A stretch of DNA of 13,928 nt, from contig JABWAM010000036.1 of assembly GCA_013360985.1 (NCBI GenBank), positions 1 to 13,928 of the forward strand, written 5' to 3'. A program made the translations under genes and the position numbers. Below, in pieces: positions 1-6,337 of this stretch; the first letter of the stretch is position 1, and the number at the start of each line of letters is the position of its first letter. This stretch comes from Verrucomicrobiia bacterium. Its GTDB lineage: Bacteria > Verrucomicrobiota > Verrucomicrobiia > JABWAM01. The notes under the pieces were generated by a model. That model was not told the origin of the DNA. It saw only the letters and a program-made list of their open reading frames with translations, and made no database searches.

Positions 1-246
1 GCCTCCCTCCGCGCGGAGCGCCGCGGCGAATCCCGCCGCGCGACGGAGCGGCGCGGGAAAGCCGCGCGGAAAGGTTTGGAGATGGAATCCGCCGTTCGTT
101 TCCGGCGGCGGACGCCGCGGATCGCGCGTCGTCAACGCCCGCACCTCGACGCCGGTGGCGCCGAGGTGTTTCCAAAGTTCGGGGAGCGTGAATGAAGGGC
201 CGCCGTCCTGGGCGTCCAAGCCGGCGATGACATGGACCGCGCGCAT
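1..246 (-). CDS. Glycosyltransferase, GT4-type N-terminal domain (partial)
   Basis: The reading frame stays open from an ATG at 244-246 to the left edge, so only the first 82 residues are visible. It begins MRAVHVIAGLDAQDGGPS, followed by TLPELWKHLGATGVEVRALTTRD in outline. This is the usual opening of GT-B fold, family 4-like glycosyltransferases: a beta strand ending in a small turn, the GGP(S) motif, a helix around an LG..GVEV segment, then a strand ending in TT.D/R. By family knowledge such enzymes transfer sugars from nucleotide-sugar donors to lipid or polysaccharide acceptors at the cytoplasmic face. The donor-binding C-terminal domain lies outside the window, so the substrate cannot be named. 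No clear Shine-Dalgarno sequence precedes the ATG. It is divergent from the beta-CASP gene. The GT4 assignment rests on the N-terminal motif alone. Confidence 0.72.
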   Translation of the reverse strand, partial: MRAVHVIAGLDAQDGGPSFTLPELWKHLGATGVEVRALTTRDPRRPPPETNGGFHLQTFPRGFPAPLRRAAGFAAALRAEGG

Positions 247-639
247 GAGACGAGAGGCCCGATCACCGTCGCGACGAAGGAGCGGCGCGTTTCGGGTTCG
301 GCGCGGGCGACGGCGGCGCGGACAGCGCATTGGGCGCGAAGGCTTCTTGGTCAAGGGGACGACCTTGAATCAGACGCCGGCGGATCCGTCCGCTGCCCAA
401 GCGGCGCGCCTCGCGCTTCAAGGCGAGAGACGGCGTGATTTTCGCTTTGCGCTTCAAGACGGAAAACGAATACTGGGCGGCGGCATGAAAATCAAGAAGA
501 CGCTCCCTCGCGCGAGGGGGGCCGCGTCCCGGTCGCTTCGCTCGCTCCGATCCGCGGATCGCCGCGATTCGCCGCCGGACGACGCGGACGCGGCGGCCTC
601 CGCGGGGTGGGACTCTCGAAACGCGAGAGGCGCCCCCTG
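247..639. other. Divergent intergenic region between glycosyltransferase and beta-CASP genes
   Basis: This 393-base stretch has no convincing gene. The short frames here are arginine- and alanine-rich and have no family resemblance. It holds two perfect palindromes, CCCTCGCGCGAGGG at 505-518 and CGATCCGCGGATCG at 548-561, and a hairpin just before the plus-strand gene. A weak plus-strand promoter-like pair, TTGCGC at 447-452 and AATACT at 469-474 with 16 bases between, lies in a locally less GC-rich patch. It is far from consensus. The region presumably carries promoters for both divergent genes, but I cannot fix them. Confidence 0.6.
613..629 (+). promoter_or_regulatory. Hairpin covering the ribosome binding site of the beta-CASP gene
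   Basis: CTCTCG (613-618) pairs perfectly with CGAGAG (624-629) around a five-base loop, AAACG. The 3' arm contains most of the best Shine-Dalgarno candidate, GAGAGG at 625-630, which stands nine bases before the ATG at 640. If the hairpin forms in the mRNA it would mask the ribosome binding site. Pairing and position are seen directly; a regulatory role is inference. Confidence 0.35.
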
Positions 640-1989
640 ATGCGCTTCATCAATCTGACGGGCGCAAACGAGATCGGGGCGAACTGTTACCTGATCGAAT
701 ACGGGAAACGACGGTTGCTGCTCGATTGCGGCAGTCATCCCCGCGTTGAGGGGATCGGCGCCCTGCCGCGGCTGGAAGTTCTCGCGGCGCGCCCGCCCGA
801 GGCTGTTCTCATCTCGCACGGGCATCTCGATCATCTCGGGAGCCTTCCCGTGCTGCATGAGCGCTTTCCGAAGGCCGAGATTTGGATGAGCCCCGGCACG
901 GCGGCGATCGCGGACCGCGCGCTGCACAATTCGGCGAGCGTGATGATCCGCCAGCGCTCCGAGATCGATCTGCCGGAATATCCGCTCTTCACGCACGGGC
1001 AGGTGGATCGCCTGCTGGAGCGGGCCGAAGCGCTGTCGGTCGGCCGGACCGCCGAGATTGCGGACGCCGAGGTCAGCTTCTTTGAGGCGGGGCATGTCCA
1101 GGGCGCCGTCGGCGCATGGATCGAGTCGGAGGGCGTCTCGCTCTTTTATACGGGCGACGTGAAGTTTTCCGATATGCGGATTACGCGCGGGGCGCGCTTT
1201 CCCGATCGCGCGCCGGATGCGATGGTCATCGAGTGCACGCGGGGCAATACCCCGTCGCAACCCGACTTCTCCTGGGAGGGCGAGGCGGAGCGTTTCGCGC
1301 GCGGGATACGCGAGGTTCACGAGGCGGGAGGGAGCGTGCTCATCCCCTGCTTCGCGCTCGGAAAAACGCAGGAGGTCATGAAGCTGTTTTACGATCTCGC
1401 GGAGGAGGGGCGCTTGCCCCGCCAACACGTCTATCTCGGCGGCCTTGGCGTCGCGTACAACGAAGTGTACGACGAGCTTGCGGAGAGCTTGCCGAGGCTC
1501 AGCCCGCGCTTCCGTTTGCAGCGCGATCTCCCATGGAAACGGCTCAATCCCCGCGGAGCGGCCGCTTTGGATCTCGAGGGAGGACAGGTCTTCCTTGTCT
1601 CCTCGGGAATGATGACCCCCCGCACCTCCTCGCACGTCCTCGCGCGAAGGATGGCGCGCGAAGAGCGACATGCGGTCTTTTTCGTCGGCTATGTGGACCC
1701 CGAATCGCCCGCGGGACGTCTGAAGGCCGCCGGGCGCGGCGGGTGCGCCGACCTTGGCGGCGACGCGGGCGCCGTCGAGGTGCGCTGCCGCATCGAGTCG
1801 TTCGACTTCACCTCGCACTGCAACCGCGAGCATATGGCCGAGTACGTGGCGCGCGTCGCGCCGCCGCGCGTGCTCCTCGTTCACGGAGATCCGCCGGCGT
1901 TGGAGTGGATGCAGCGCGAGCTTCAACGCCGGCTTCCGCGCGCCCGGGTGCTCATCCCGCCTCCGGGAGAGGAGGTCGAATTGGCCTGA
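640..1989 (+). CDS. Beta-CASP metallo-beta-lactamase fold RNase (CPSF/YSH1-like exonuclease)
   Basis: A 449-residue protein of the usual length for bacterial and archaeal single-domain beta-CASP nucleases. The metallo-beta-lactamase motif HGHLDH is at residues 60-65. Further metal ligands are H152 (AGHVQGA) and D173 (YTGDVKFS). The beta-CASP insert follows with E198 (motif A, VIECTRG), a GKTQEVM helix, SSGMM near 322-326, H393 in FDFTSHCNR (motif B) and H415 in LLVHGDP (motif C). All expected catalytic positions are present, so the enzyme should be active. Family members are zinc-dependent cytoplasmic nucleases that process or degrade RNA; the target here is unknown. I prefer the ATG at 640 over a GTG at 607: MRFINLTGANEIG is the normal N-terminus of the fold, and GAGAGG sits nine bases upstream. 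The gene converges with ptsH, 42 bases between stop codons. Confidence 0.88.
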   Translation: MRFINLTGANEIGANCYLIEYGKRRLLLDCGSHPRVEGIGALPRLEVLAARPPEAVLISHGHLDHLGSLPVLHERFPKAEIWMSPGTAAIADRALHNSASVMIRQRSEIDLPEYPLFTHGQVDRLLERAEALSVGRTAEIADAEVSFFEAGHVQGAVGAWIESEGVSLFYTGDVKFSDMRITRGARFPDRAPDAMVIECTRGNTPSQPDFSWEGEAERFARGIREVHEAGGSVLIPCFALGKTQEVMKLFYDLAEEGRLPRQHVYLGGLGVAYNEVYDELAESLPRLSPRFRLQRDLPWKRLNPRGAAALDLEGGQVFLVSSGMMTPRTSSHVLARRMAREERHAVFFVGYVDPESPAGRLKAAGRGGCADLGGDAGAVEVRCRIESFDFTSHCNREHMAEYVARVAPPRVLLVHGDPPALEWMQRELQRRLPRARVLIPPPGEEVELA

Positions 1990-2035
1990 CGGCTTGGGCG
2001 AAGGCTCCAACGCTCCTCTGGAGAAGCGCGGTCAG
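1986..2035. terminator. Inverted repeat spanning the stops of two convergent genes
   Basis: CTGAC at 1986-1990 pairs with GTCAG at 2031-2035. Inside it CTCCA (2005-2009) pairs with TGGAG (2019-2023). The outer arms include the stop codons of both convergent genes. There is no T-tract on either strand, so this is not a standard intrinsic terminator. It could still act as a weak bidirectional terminator or a 3'-end stabiliser. Pairing is seen; function is inferred. Confidence 0.25.
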
Positions 2036-2328
2036 TCTTCGTTGAACTTGGACAGGAGGAGATGCTCGATTTCGGCGAGGGCCTTCGCCGCGTCGGCGCC
2101 GCGCGCGCTGACCTTGAGCTTCGTGCCGCACCCCGCCGCGAGCATCATCAACCCCATGATGCTCTTGCCGTTGACCTGTTCCCCATCTTTCTCGACGGTG
2201 ATCTCGGACTGGAATTTTGCGGCGGTTCGGACAAACAGGGCCGCGGGACGGGCGTGAATTCCCAGCTTGTTGACGACGACCAGTTGGCGGACCACGGGGG
2301 CCGCCTTCTTCGGATCGTGGCTGCTCAT
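2032..2328 (-). CDS. ptsH: HPr phosphocarrier protein
   Basis: A 98-residue protein matching HPr over its whole length, with about ten extra N-terminal residues. The phosphoacceptor histidine is H25 in GIHARPAA. The regulatory serine is S56 in NGKSIMGLMML, equivalent to Ser46 of Gram-positive HPr. Both phosphorylation sites are kept, so it can in principle take phosphate from Enzyme I on His and from HprK on Ser. Its start overlaps the hprK stop as ATGA (2325-2328), and the upstream sequence has no usable Shine-Dalgarno, so translation is probably coupled to hprK. No Enzyme I or EII gene lies in the window. In several Gram-negative lineages such HPr proteins serve regulation rather than sugar uptake; whether that holds here is inference. 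Confidence 0.93.
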   Translation of the reverse strand: MSSHDPKKAAPVVRQLVVVNKLGIHARPAALFVRTAAKFQSEITVEKDGEQVNGKSIMGLMMLAAGCGTKLKVSARGADAAKALAEIEHLLLSKFNED

Positions 2329-3266
2329 GGAGGAGGCGCCATTTTCTGGATGAGGCGACGGTTCAGTTCAAGCGCGGCATTCGAGCCCATGCTCTTGAGC
2401 TTCTGATCGAGGGCCGCCACCTCGACGAGGCGCGAGATGTCGCGCCCGGGACGCACGGGGATCGTCACATGCGGCACCTTGATGCCGAGGATTTCGTAAA
2501 ACTCGCGGTCGAGGCCGAGGCGATCCACGTCCGCGACCTTCTCCCAATCTTCGAGCGAGACCACGATGTTGAGAACCTTCTCGAGGCGAATCGCGCCGAC
2601 GCCGAACATCGCCATCACGTTGATGATCCCGATGCCGCGCACCTCCATATGGTTGCGGGTGATCTCCGAGGAGGTGCCGACAAGATCGCTGCCGTTCATC
2701 AACCGGAGCTTCGTCACGTCGTCGGCGACCAGGCTGTAGCCGCGCTCGAGCAAGGAGAGGACGCACTCGCTTTTCCCGATGCCGCTGCCTCCGCGCAGCA
2801 TCACGCCGATGCCCTGGATGTCCACCATGCTTCCGTGCTCGGTGCAAGTGGGCGCGAAGTCCTCCTCGAGGAAAATCGTCGCGTGATTGACGAAGCGCAT
2901 CGTGATCAGGGGGCACTTGAAGATCGGCACCTTCAGTTTGTCCGCTTCCTCGAGGAAGGCCTCCGGCGGATTGATCGAACGCGCGAAAACCGCGCACGGC
3001 ACGCCGCTGGCGAAGAAGCGGTGTGCGCGCGCGCGCAACAGGCGCCCGGAGATCGAGTGCAGATAATGGTTTTCCGCGAACCCGAAGACCTGGATGCGCT
3101 TCGCCGCGAAGTAGCGGGTGAACCCCGCCAGCGCGAGGCCGGGGCGATTGACGGCGCCTTCGGCGATCAGGCGCTTCAGCCCGCCTTTTCCAGCGAGAAG
3201 CTTGAGTTGCAGGGCTTCGCCGTGTCGCGCGGAGAAGTCTTCCACGGTCACTTTGGGAGCGGGCAT
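2325..3266 (-). CDS. hprK: HPr kinase/phosphorylase
   Basis: A 313-residue protein, the normal length for HprK. The N-terminal DRTGG-like domain occupies about residues 1-130. The C-terminal kinase domain has H144 (TEHGSMVD), a Walker A loop GGSGIGKS at 159-166, ADD at 181-183, and the HprK signature MEVRGIGIINVMAMFGVGAI at about 208-227. By family knowledge it phosphorylates the regulatory serine of HPr with ATP or pyrophosphate and also reverses this, linking metabolic state to HPr-dependent control in the cytoplasm. The ATG at 3264-3266 was chosen because MPAPKVTVEDF fits the family start; it has no obvious Shine-Dalgarno. The partner ptsH follows with a 4-base overlap. The divergent solute-binding protein gene starts 84 bases upstream. 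The combination of motifs makes the assignment firm. Confidence 0.94.
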   Translation of the reverse strand: MPAPKVTVEDFSARHGEALQLKLLAGKGGLKRLIAEGAVNRPGLALAGFTRYFAAKRIQVFGFAENHYLHSISGRLLRARAHRFFASGVPCAVFARSINPPEAFLEEADKLKVPIFKCPLITMRFVNHATIFLEEDFAPTCTEHGSMVDIQGIGVMLRGGSGIGKSECVLSLLERGYSLVADDVTKLRLMNGSDLVGTSSEITRNHMEVRGIGIINVMAMFGVGAIRLEKVLNIVVSLEDWEKVADVDRLGLDREFYEILGIKVPHVTIPVRPGRDISRLVEVAALDQKLKSMGSNAALELNRRLIQKMAPPP

Positions 3267-3350
3267 GGGGGAAAGCTGCCAGAGCCGCCGCCGTCTGCCA
3301 ATCGCGGAAATCGCGTTGAGAAGCGCGCGCGAGGCGGGAAGAATGCGCGT
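3267..3350. promoter_or_regulatory. Divergent promoter region between hprK and the ABC solute-binding protein gene
   Basis: These 84 bases must carry the start signals for both divergent units unless promoters lie inside the genes. A direct repeat ATCGCG-GAA-ATCGCG lies at about 3300-3314. On the minus strand TTGGCA (near 3296-3301) resembles a -35 box, but no good -10 box follows. On the plus side GAGGCGGGAAG precedes the GTG start at 3351. I cannot define either promoter. Confidence 0.35.
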
Positions 3351-5324
3351 GTGCCGACCTTTGCGCCCGCCGCCCTCGCCCGGACCTCCGCCGCTCTCGC
3401 CCTCGCGGCCGCATTGGCCGGCTGCGGGAACGATCCGAATCCGGCGCCGCTCCGCCGCGCGCGCGCCGACGGCCGCCCGTGGATCGTCTCCTATCGCGCC
3501 CTTGGCGACGATCCGCGCAGCCTCGATCCTCAGGTGAGCTACGACACGCTGGGGCATGCGGTCATCAGCCTGCTTTACGACACCCCGTTGGAGTACCAGC
3601 CCTTCCGCACCGATCCCTACGAACTCCAGCCCTGCCTGCTCGACGCCATGCCCGAGCGGACGCGCGACGCGCGCGGAGGCGACCTTTACACCCTCCGTCT
3701 GAAACGCGGGCTGAAATTCACCGACGACCCCTGCTTTGCCGCGACGGCGGGGCGCGGACGCGAGATCGTCGCCGCCGATCTCGCCTACGCTTTCCAACGG
3801 ATCGCCGATCCCGCCGTCGAATGTCCGGTCCTCTCGGTCCTCCAGGAGCCGCTGCCCGGTCTCGGGGAGGCGTATGCCGCAGCGAAGAAGACGGGGCGGT
3901 TCGACTATGACCGGCCGATCGCGGGCGTGGAGATCGTGGACCGCTACACGCTGCGGCTGCGTCTCGCCAAGCCGTATCCGCAGATCCTTTACTGGCTCGC
4001 GATGCCGTTCACCGCGCCCGTCCCGCGCGAGGCCGTGGAGTATTACGACGGAAAACCCCACGGAGGATCCGCGCGGGAGCAGTTTCGTTTTCATCCCGTG
4101 GGGACCGGCGCGTTTCGCTTGGCCGAATGGCGCCGCGGCCGGTTGCTCCGCCTGGAGCGCCATCCCGGTTACGCGGCCACCCGTTTCCCGACGGATGGCT
4201 GGAGCGCGGCCGAGGAGGCGCGCTTCCGTCCGCTCGCGGGAAAACCGCTTCCGCTCATTGACGAAATCCAGTTCTCCATCATTCGCGAAAGCATCCCGCG
4301 CTGGTTGCTCTTCCGCCAGGGCTGGCTCGACAGCTCGGGCGTTTCGAAAGATGTATTCGGGAGCGTCCTCGATGCCGCGCGCGAGCTGACGCCCGCCTTT
4401 CGCGCCCGCGGGTTCCATCTCCATCGCGACGCCAATCCGGCGACTTTCTATCTCGTCTTCAACATGACCGATCCGATCCTCGGGAAGAACCGCAAACTGC
4501 GCCAGGCGATCGCCTGCGCCTACGACCGCGATCTCGCGAACGAAATTTTTTTCAACGGGATCTTTCTCAACGCCGAGCAGATTGTTCCGCCGGGCGTGTT
4601 CGGCCATCAAGCGGACCTCAAAAGCCCCTGGCTTCGCCATGACCTCGCCCTCGCGCGGCGCCTCCTCGCCGAAGCGGGGTGGCCCGAGGGACGCGACCCC
4701 GCCACCGGCCGGCCGCTGGAACTGACCCTCGACACGACGGTGGACGATCCCGAGAGCCGCCAGATGGCCGAGTTCGAAAAGGGGCAGATCGAACAGCTTG
4801 GAATTCGCGTGAGAGTGATCGAAAACCTCTGGGCGCGCCAGCAGGACAAGGTGGACGGCGGCCATTTTCAGATCGTCACGGGCGGCTGGCAGGCGGACTA
4901 TCCCGATCCTGAAAACTTTTTCATGCTCTTCGCCGGACGCAACGCGCCCCCGCGCGGCAGCAATCATTCCCGCTACGCGAACCCCGAGTTCGACCGCCTT
5001 TTCGACCAGATGCGCGTGATGGACAACACGCCCGAGCGGCGGCGGATCGTCCGCCGACTTTCGGCGATCCTCAATGAGGATTGTCCCGTCGTGCTCCTCA
5101 CGCATCCGGTCGCCTACGCGCTCAACCAGCCCTGGGCGCCGCGCGTGACCTCCAATCCGCTTGTCGCGAATGCCGCGAAATACGTCGCGGTGGACACCGC
5201 GATGCGCGACCGCCTCCGGCGAGAATGGAACCGCGCCCCGACATGGCCGGCGTGGGCGGCGGCCGGGGCGCTCGTCGCGTTGGTGGCGGGGGCTTTCCTG
5301 TGGAGCGCGCGACATGATGCGTGA
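3351..5324 (+). CDS. Peptide/oligopeptide-type ABC transporter solute-binding lipoprotein with C-terminal membrane anchor
   Basis: A 657-residue protein of the SBP family 5 (OppA/DppA) type, longer than the usual 520-560. It opens with a lipoprotein signal, VPTFAPAALARTSAALAL, and a lipobox LAGC that puts the acylated cysteine at residue 25. Family features follow: SLDPQVSYDT near the N-terminus, GTGAFRLAEWRRG, LRQAIACAYDRD and a GGWQADYPDPENFF segment. The last 32 residues hold a hydrophobic stretch (PAWAAAGALVALVAGAFLW) that reads as a transmembrane helix, not normal in this family. The GTG at 3351 is the only start in this frame that gives a clean signal peptide. The permease gene overlaps its end by 11 bases. 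By family it would capture peptides or related solutes at the outer face of the inner membrane and deliver them to the permease; the ligand cannot be told from sequence. Confidence 0.85.
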   Translation: MPTFAPAALARTSAALALAAALAGCGNDPNPAPLRRARADGRPWIVSYRALGDDPRSLDPQVSYDTLGHAVISLLYDTPLEYQPFRTDPYELQPCLLDAMPERTRDARGGDLYTLRLKRGLKFTDDPCFAATAGRGREIVAADLAYAFQRIADPAVECPVLSVLQEPLPGLGEAYAAAKKTGRFDYDRPIAGVEIVDRYTLRLRLAKPYPQILYWLAMPFTAPVPREAVEYYDGKPHGGSAREQFRFHPVGTGAFRLAEWRRGRLLRLERHPGYAATRFPTDGWSAAEEARFRPLAGKPLPLIDEIQFSIIRESIPRWLLFRQGWLDSSGVSKDVFGSVLDAARELTPAFRARGFHLHRDANPATFYLVFNMTDPILGKNRKLRQAIACAYDRDLANEIFFNGIFLNAEQIVPPGVFGHQADLKSPWLRHDLALARRLLAEAGWPEGRDPATGRPLELTLDTTVDDPESRQMAEFEKGQIEQLGIRVRVIENLWARQQDKVDGGHFQIVTGGWQADYPDPENFFMLFAGRNAPPRGSNHSRYANPEFDRLFDQMRVMDNTPERRRIVRRLSAILNEDCPVVLLTHPVAYALNQPWAPRVTSNPLVANAAKYVAVDTAMRDRLRREWNRAPTWPAWAAAGALVALVAGAFLWSARHDA

Positions 5325-6291
5325 CTACCTTTTCCGCCGCCTGCTCTCGGCGATCCCGATCCTGATCGGGGTGATGCTCCTCACCTTTCTCCTCTTCTTC
5401 GTGATGCAGACGCCGCGGGCGATGGCTCTGCGCATCCTCGGGCCGAAGGTGCCGCCCGAAGCGGTGGCGAACTGGCTTCACCATCGCGGCTACGACAAGC
5501 CGCGTTTCCTCAACCTGCGTCCCGGCGAGCGAGTGTGGGACACCCAGTTCGTCCGGCACATGACGGCGTTGGCGCGCTTCGATCTTGGGCGTTCCGACGC
5601 CACGGGGGAACCGGTCGCCGCGATGTTCCGCCGGGGGATGATCCCCTCGTTGCTCATCACGCTGCCGGTTTTTCTCGTCGGCCTTTGCCTCGCCGTGAGC
5701 GTCGCGCTCCTCCTGGTCCTGGCGCGGGAATCGGCGCTGGATTTCGTCGGCGCGCTGCTCTGCGTCGGGATGATGAGCGTCCCTTACATGGCCTGGGTGA
5801 TCTTCGGCCAGTGGCTCATGGGGGTGAAGCTCACCTGGTTTCCCGCCTTTGGCTTCGATCTCGCAGGCCTCGGGACGACGCGGTTCCTTGTTCTGCCGGT
5901 CGCCCTCGCGGTCCTCGCGGGGCTCGGCGCCGACGTGCGGCTCTACCGCGCCATTTTCCTCGAGGAGATCCGCCAGGATTACGTGCGCACCGCGCGCGCA
6001 AAAGGCGCTTCCGCGCGCCGCGTGCTCTTCGTGCACGTCTTGAAGAACGGGATGATTTCCCTGGCGACGCTCGTCGTCGCGTCGCTCCCCTTTCTCATCA
6101 TGGGTTCGCTCGTCCTCGAGAGTTTCTTCGGAATCCCCGGGCTCGGCAACCTGATGATGAACGCGATCCGCACCTCCGACTTCGCCGTCGTGCGCGCCTC
6201 GGTCTGGCTCGGTTCGCTCCTTTACCTCGGCGGCCTGCTGCTCACCGATCTCGCCTACGCCCTCGTGGATCCGCGCGTGCGGTTCCAATGA
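5314..6291 (+). CDS. OppB/DppB-type ABC transporter permease
   Basis: A 325-residue inner-membrane protein of the DppB/OppB family. Hydrophobic segments lie at about 11-31, 112-138, 144-166, 190-206, 252-272 and 294-314. The first loop has the family pattern ILGPKVPPEAV...DLGRS, and the EAA loop that contacts the ATPase is at about 217-235 (EEIRQDYVRTARAKGAS). FGIPGLGNLMMNAI and the DLAYALVDPRVRF end are typical. An ATG at 5314 (or the next codon) has GGAG eight bases upstream and overlaps the solute-binding protein gene by 11 bases. Such a permease works as a heterodimer with an OppC-type subunit and two ATPases. None is encoded downstream, because the next gene is creD on the opposite strand. 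An ATG at 6288 overlaps the stop as ATGA but leads into sequence with no permease resemblance. Confidence 0.92.
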   Translation: MMRDYLFRRLLSAIPILIGVMLLTFLLFFVMQTPRAMALRILGPKVPPEAVANWLHHRGYDKPRFLNLRPGERVWDTQFVRHMTALARFDLGRSDATGEPVAAMFRRGMIPSLLITLPVFLVGLCLAVSVALLLVLARESALDFVGALLCVGMMSVPYMAWVIFGQWLMGVKLTWFPAFGFDLAGLGTTRFLVLPVALAVLAGLGADVRLYRAIFLEEIRQDYVRTARAKGASARRVLFVHVLKNGMISLATLVVASLPFLIMGSLVLESFFGIPGLGNLMMNAIRTSDFAVVRASVWLGSLLYLGGLLLTDLAYALVDPRVRFQ

Positions 6292-6337
6292 ATCCGCCGC
6301 GTCGCGCGCGACTTCAAAAAGGCGGCGGGGCGCGCGG
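6292..6337. other. Intergenic gap between convergent permease and creD genes, with palindrome
   Basis: A perfect 12-base palindrome, GTCGCGCGCGAC, lies at 6301-6312. CCGCC before it can pair with GGCGG after it, forming a GC-rich structure between two convergent stop codons. A short A5 run follows the palindrome on the plus strand (T5 on the minus strand). It may serve as a weak terminator, more plausible for creD read from the right than for the permease. Pairing is seen; termination is inferred. Confidence 0.25.

Noticed and set aside
155..640. Plus-strand frame of 161 codons ending at the beta-CASP start (TGATG)
   Set aside because: It overlaps the glycosyltransferase start on the other strand and is arginine-rich with no family resemblance. 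The overlapping stop is probably chance.
454..2010. Minus-strand 518-codon frame opposite the beta-CASP gene
   Set aside because: It is antisense to a complete catalytic set of motifs, and its own sequence is low in hydrophobic cores and rich in R, E, A and D.
2469..3350. In-frame upstream extension of the solute-binding protein, antisense to hprK
   Set aside because: It would bury the clean lipoprotein signal peptide inside the protein and lie antisense to a firmly identified gene.
2325..5315. Very long open minus-strand frame opposite the solute-binding protein gene (996 codons, ending as hprK)
   Set aside because: Only the last 313 codons are hprK. The rest is the antisense of the solute-binding protein gene, with the arginine, glutamate and glycine bias of a GC-rich shadow frame and no recognisable domain.
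5122..6288. Minus-strand 388-codon frame opposite the permease gene, rich in E, R, H and D
   Set aside because: Its highly charged composition is the expected antisense of a hydrophobic membrane protein. There is no independent support.
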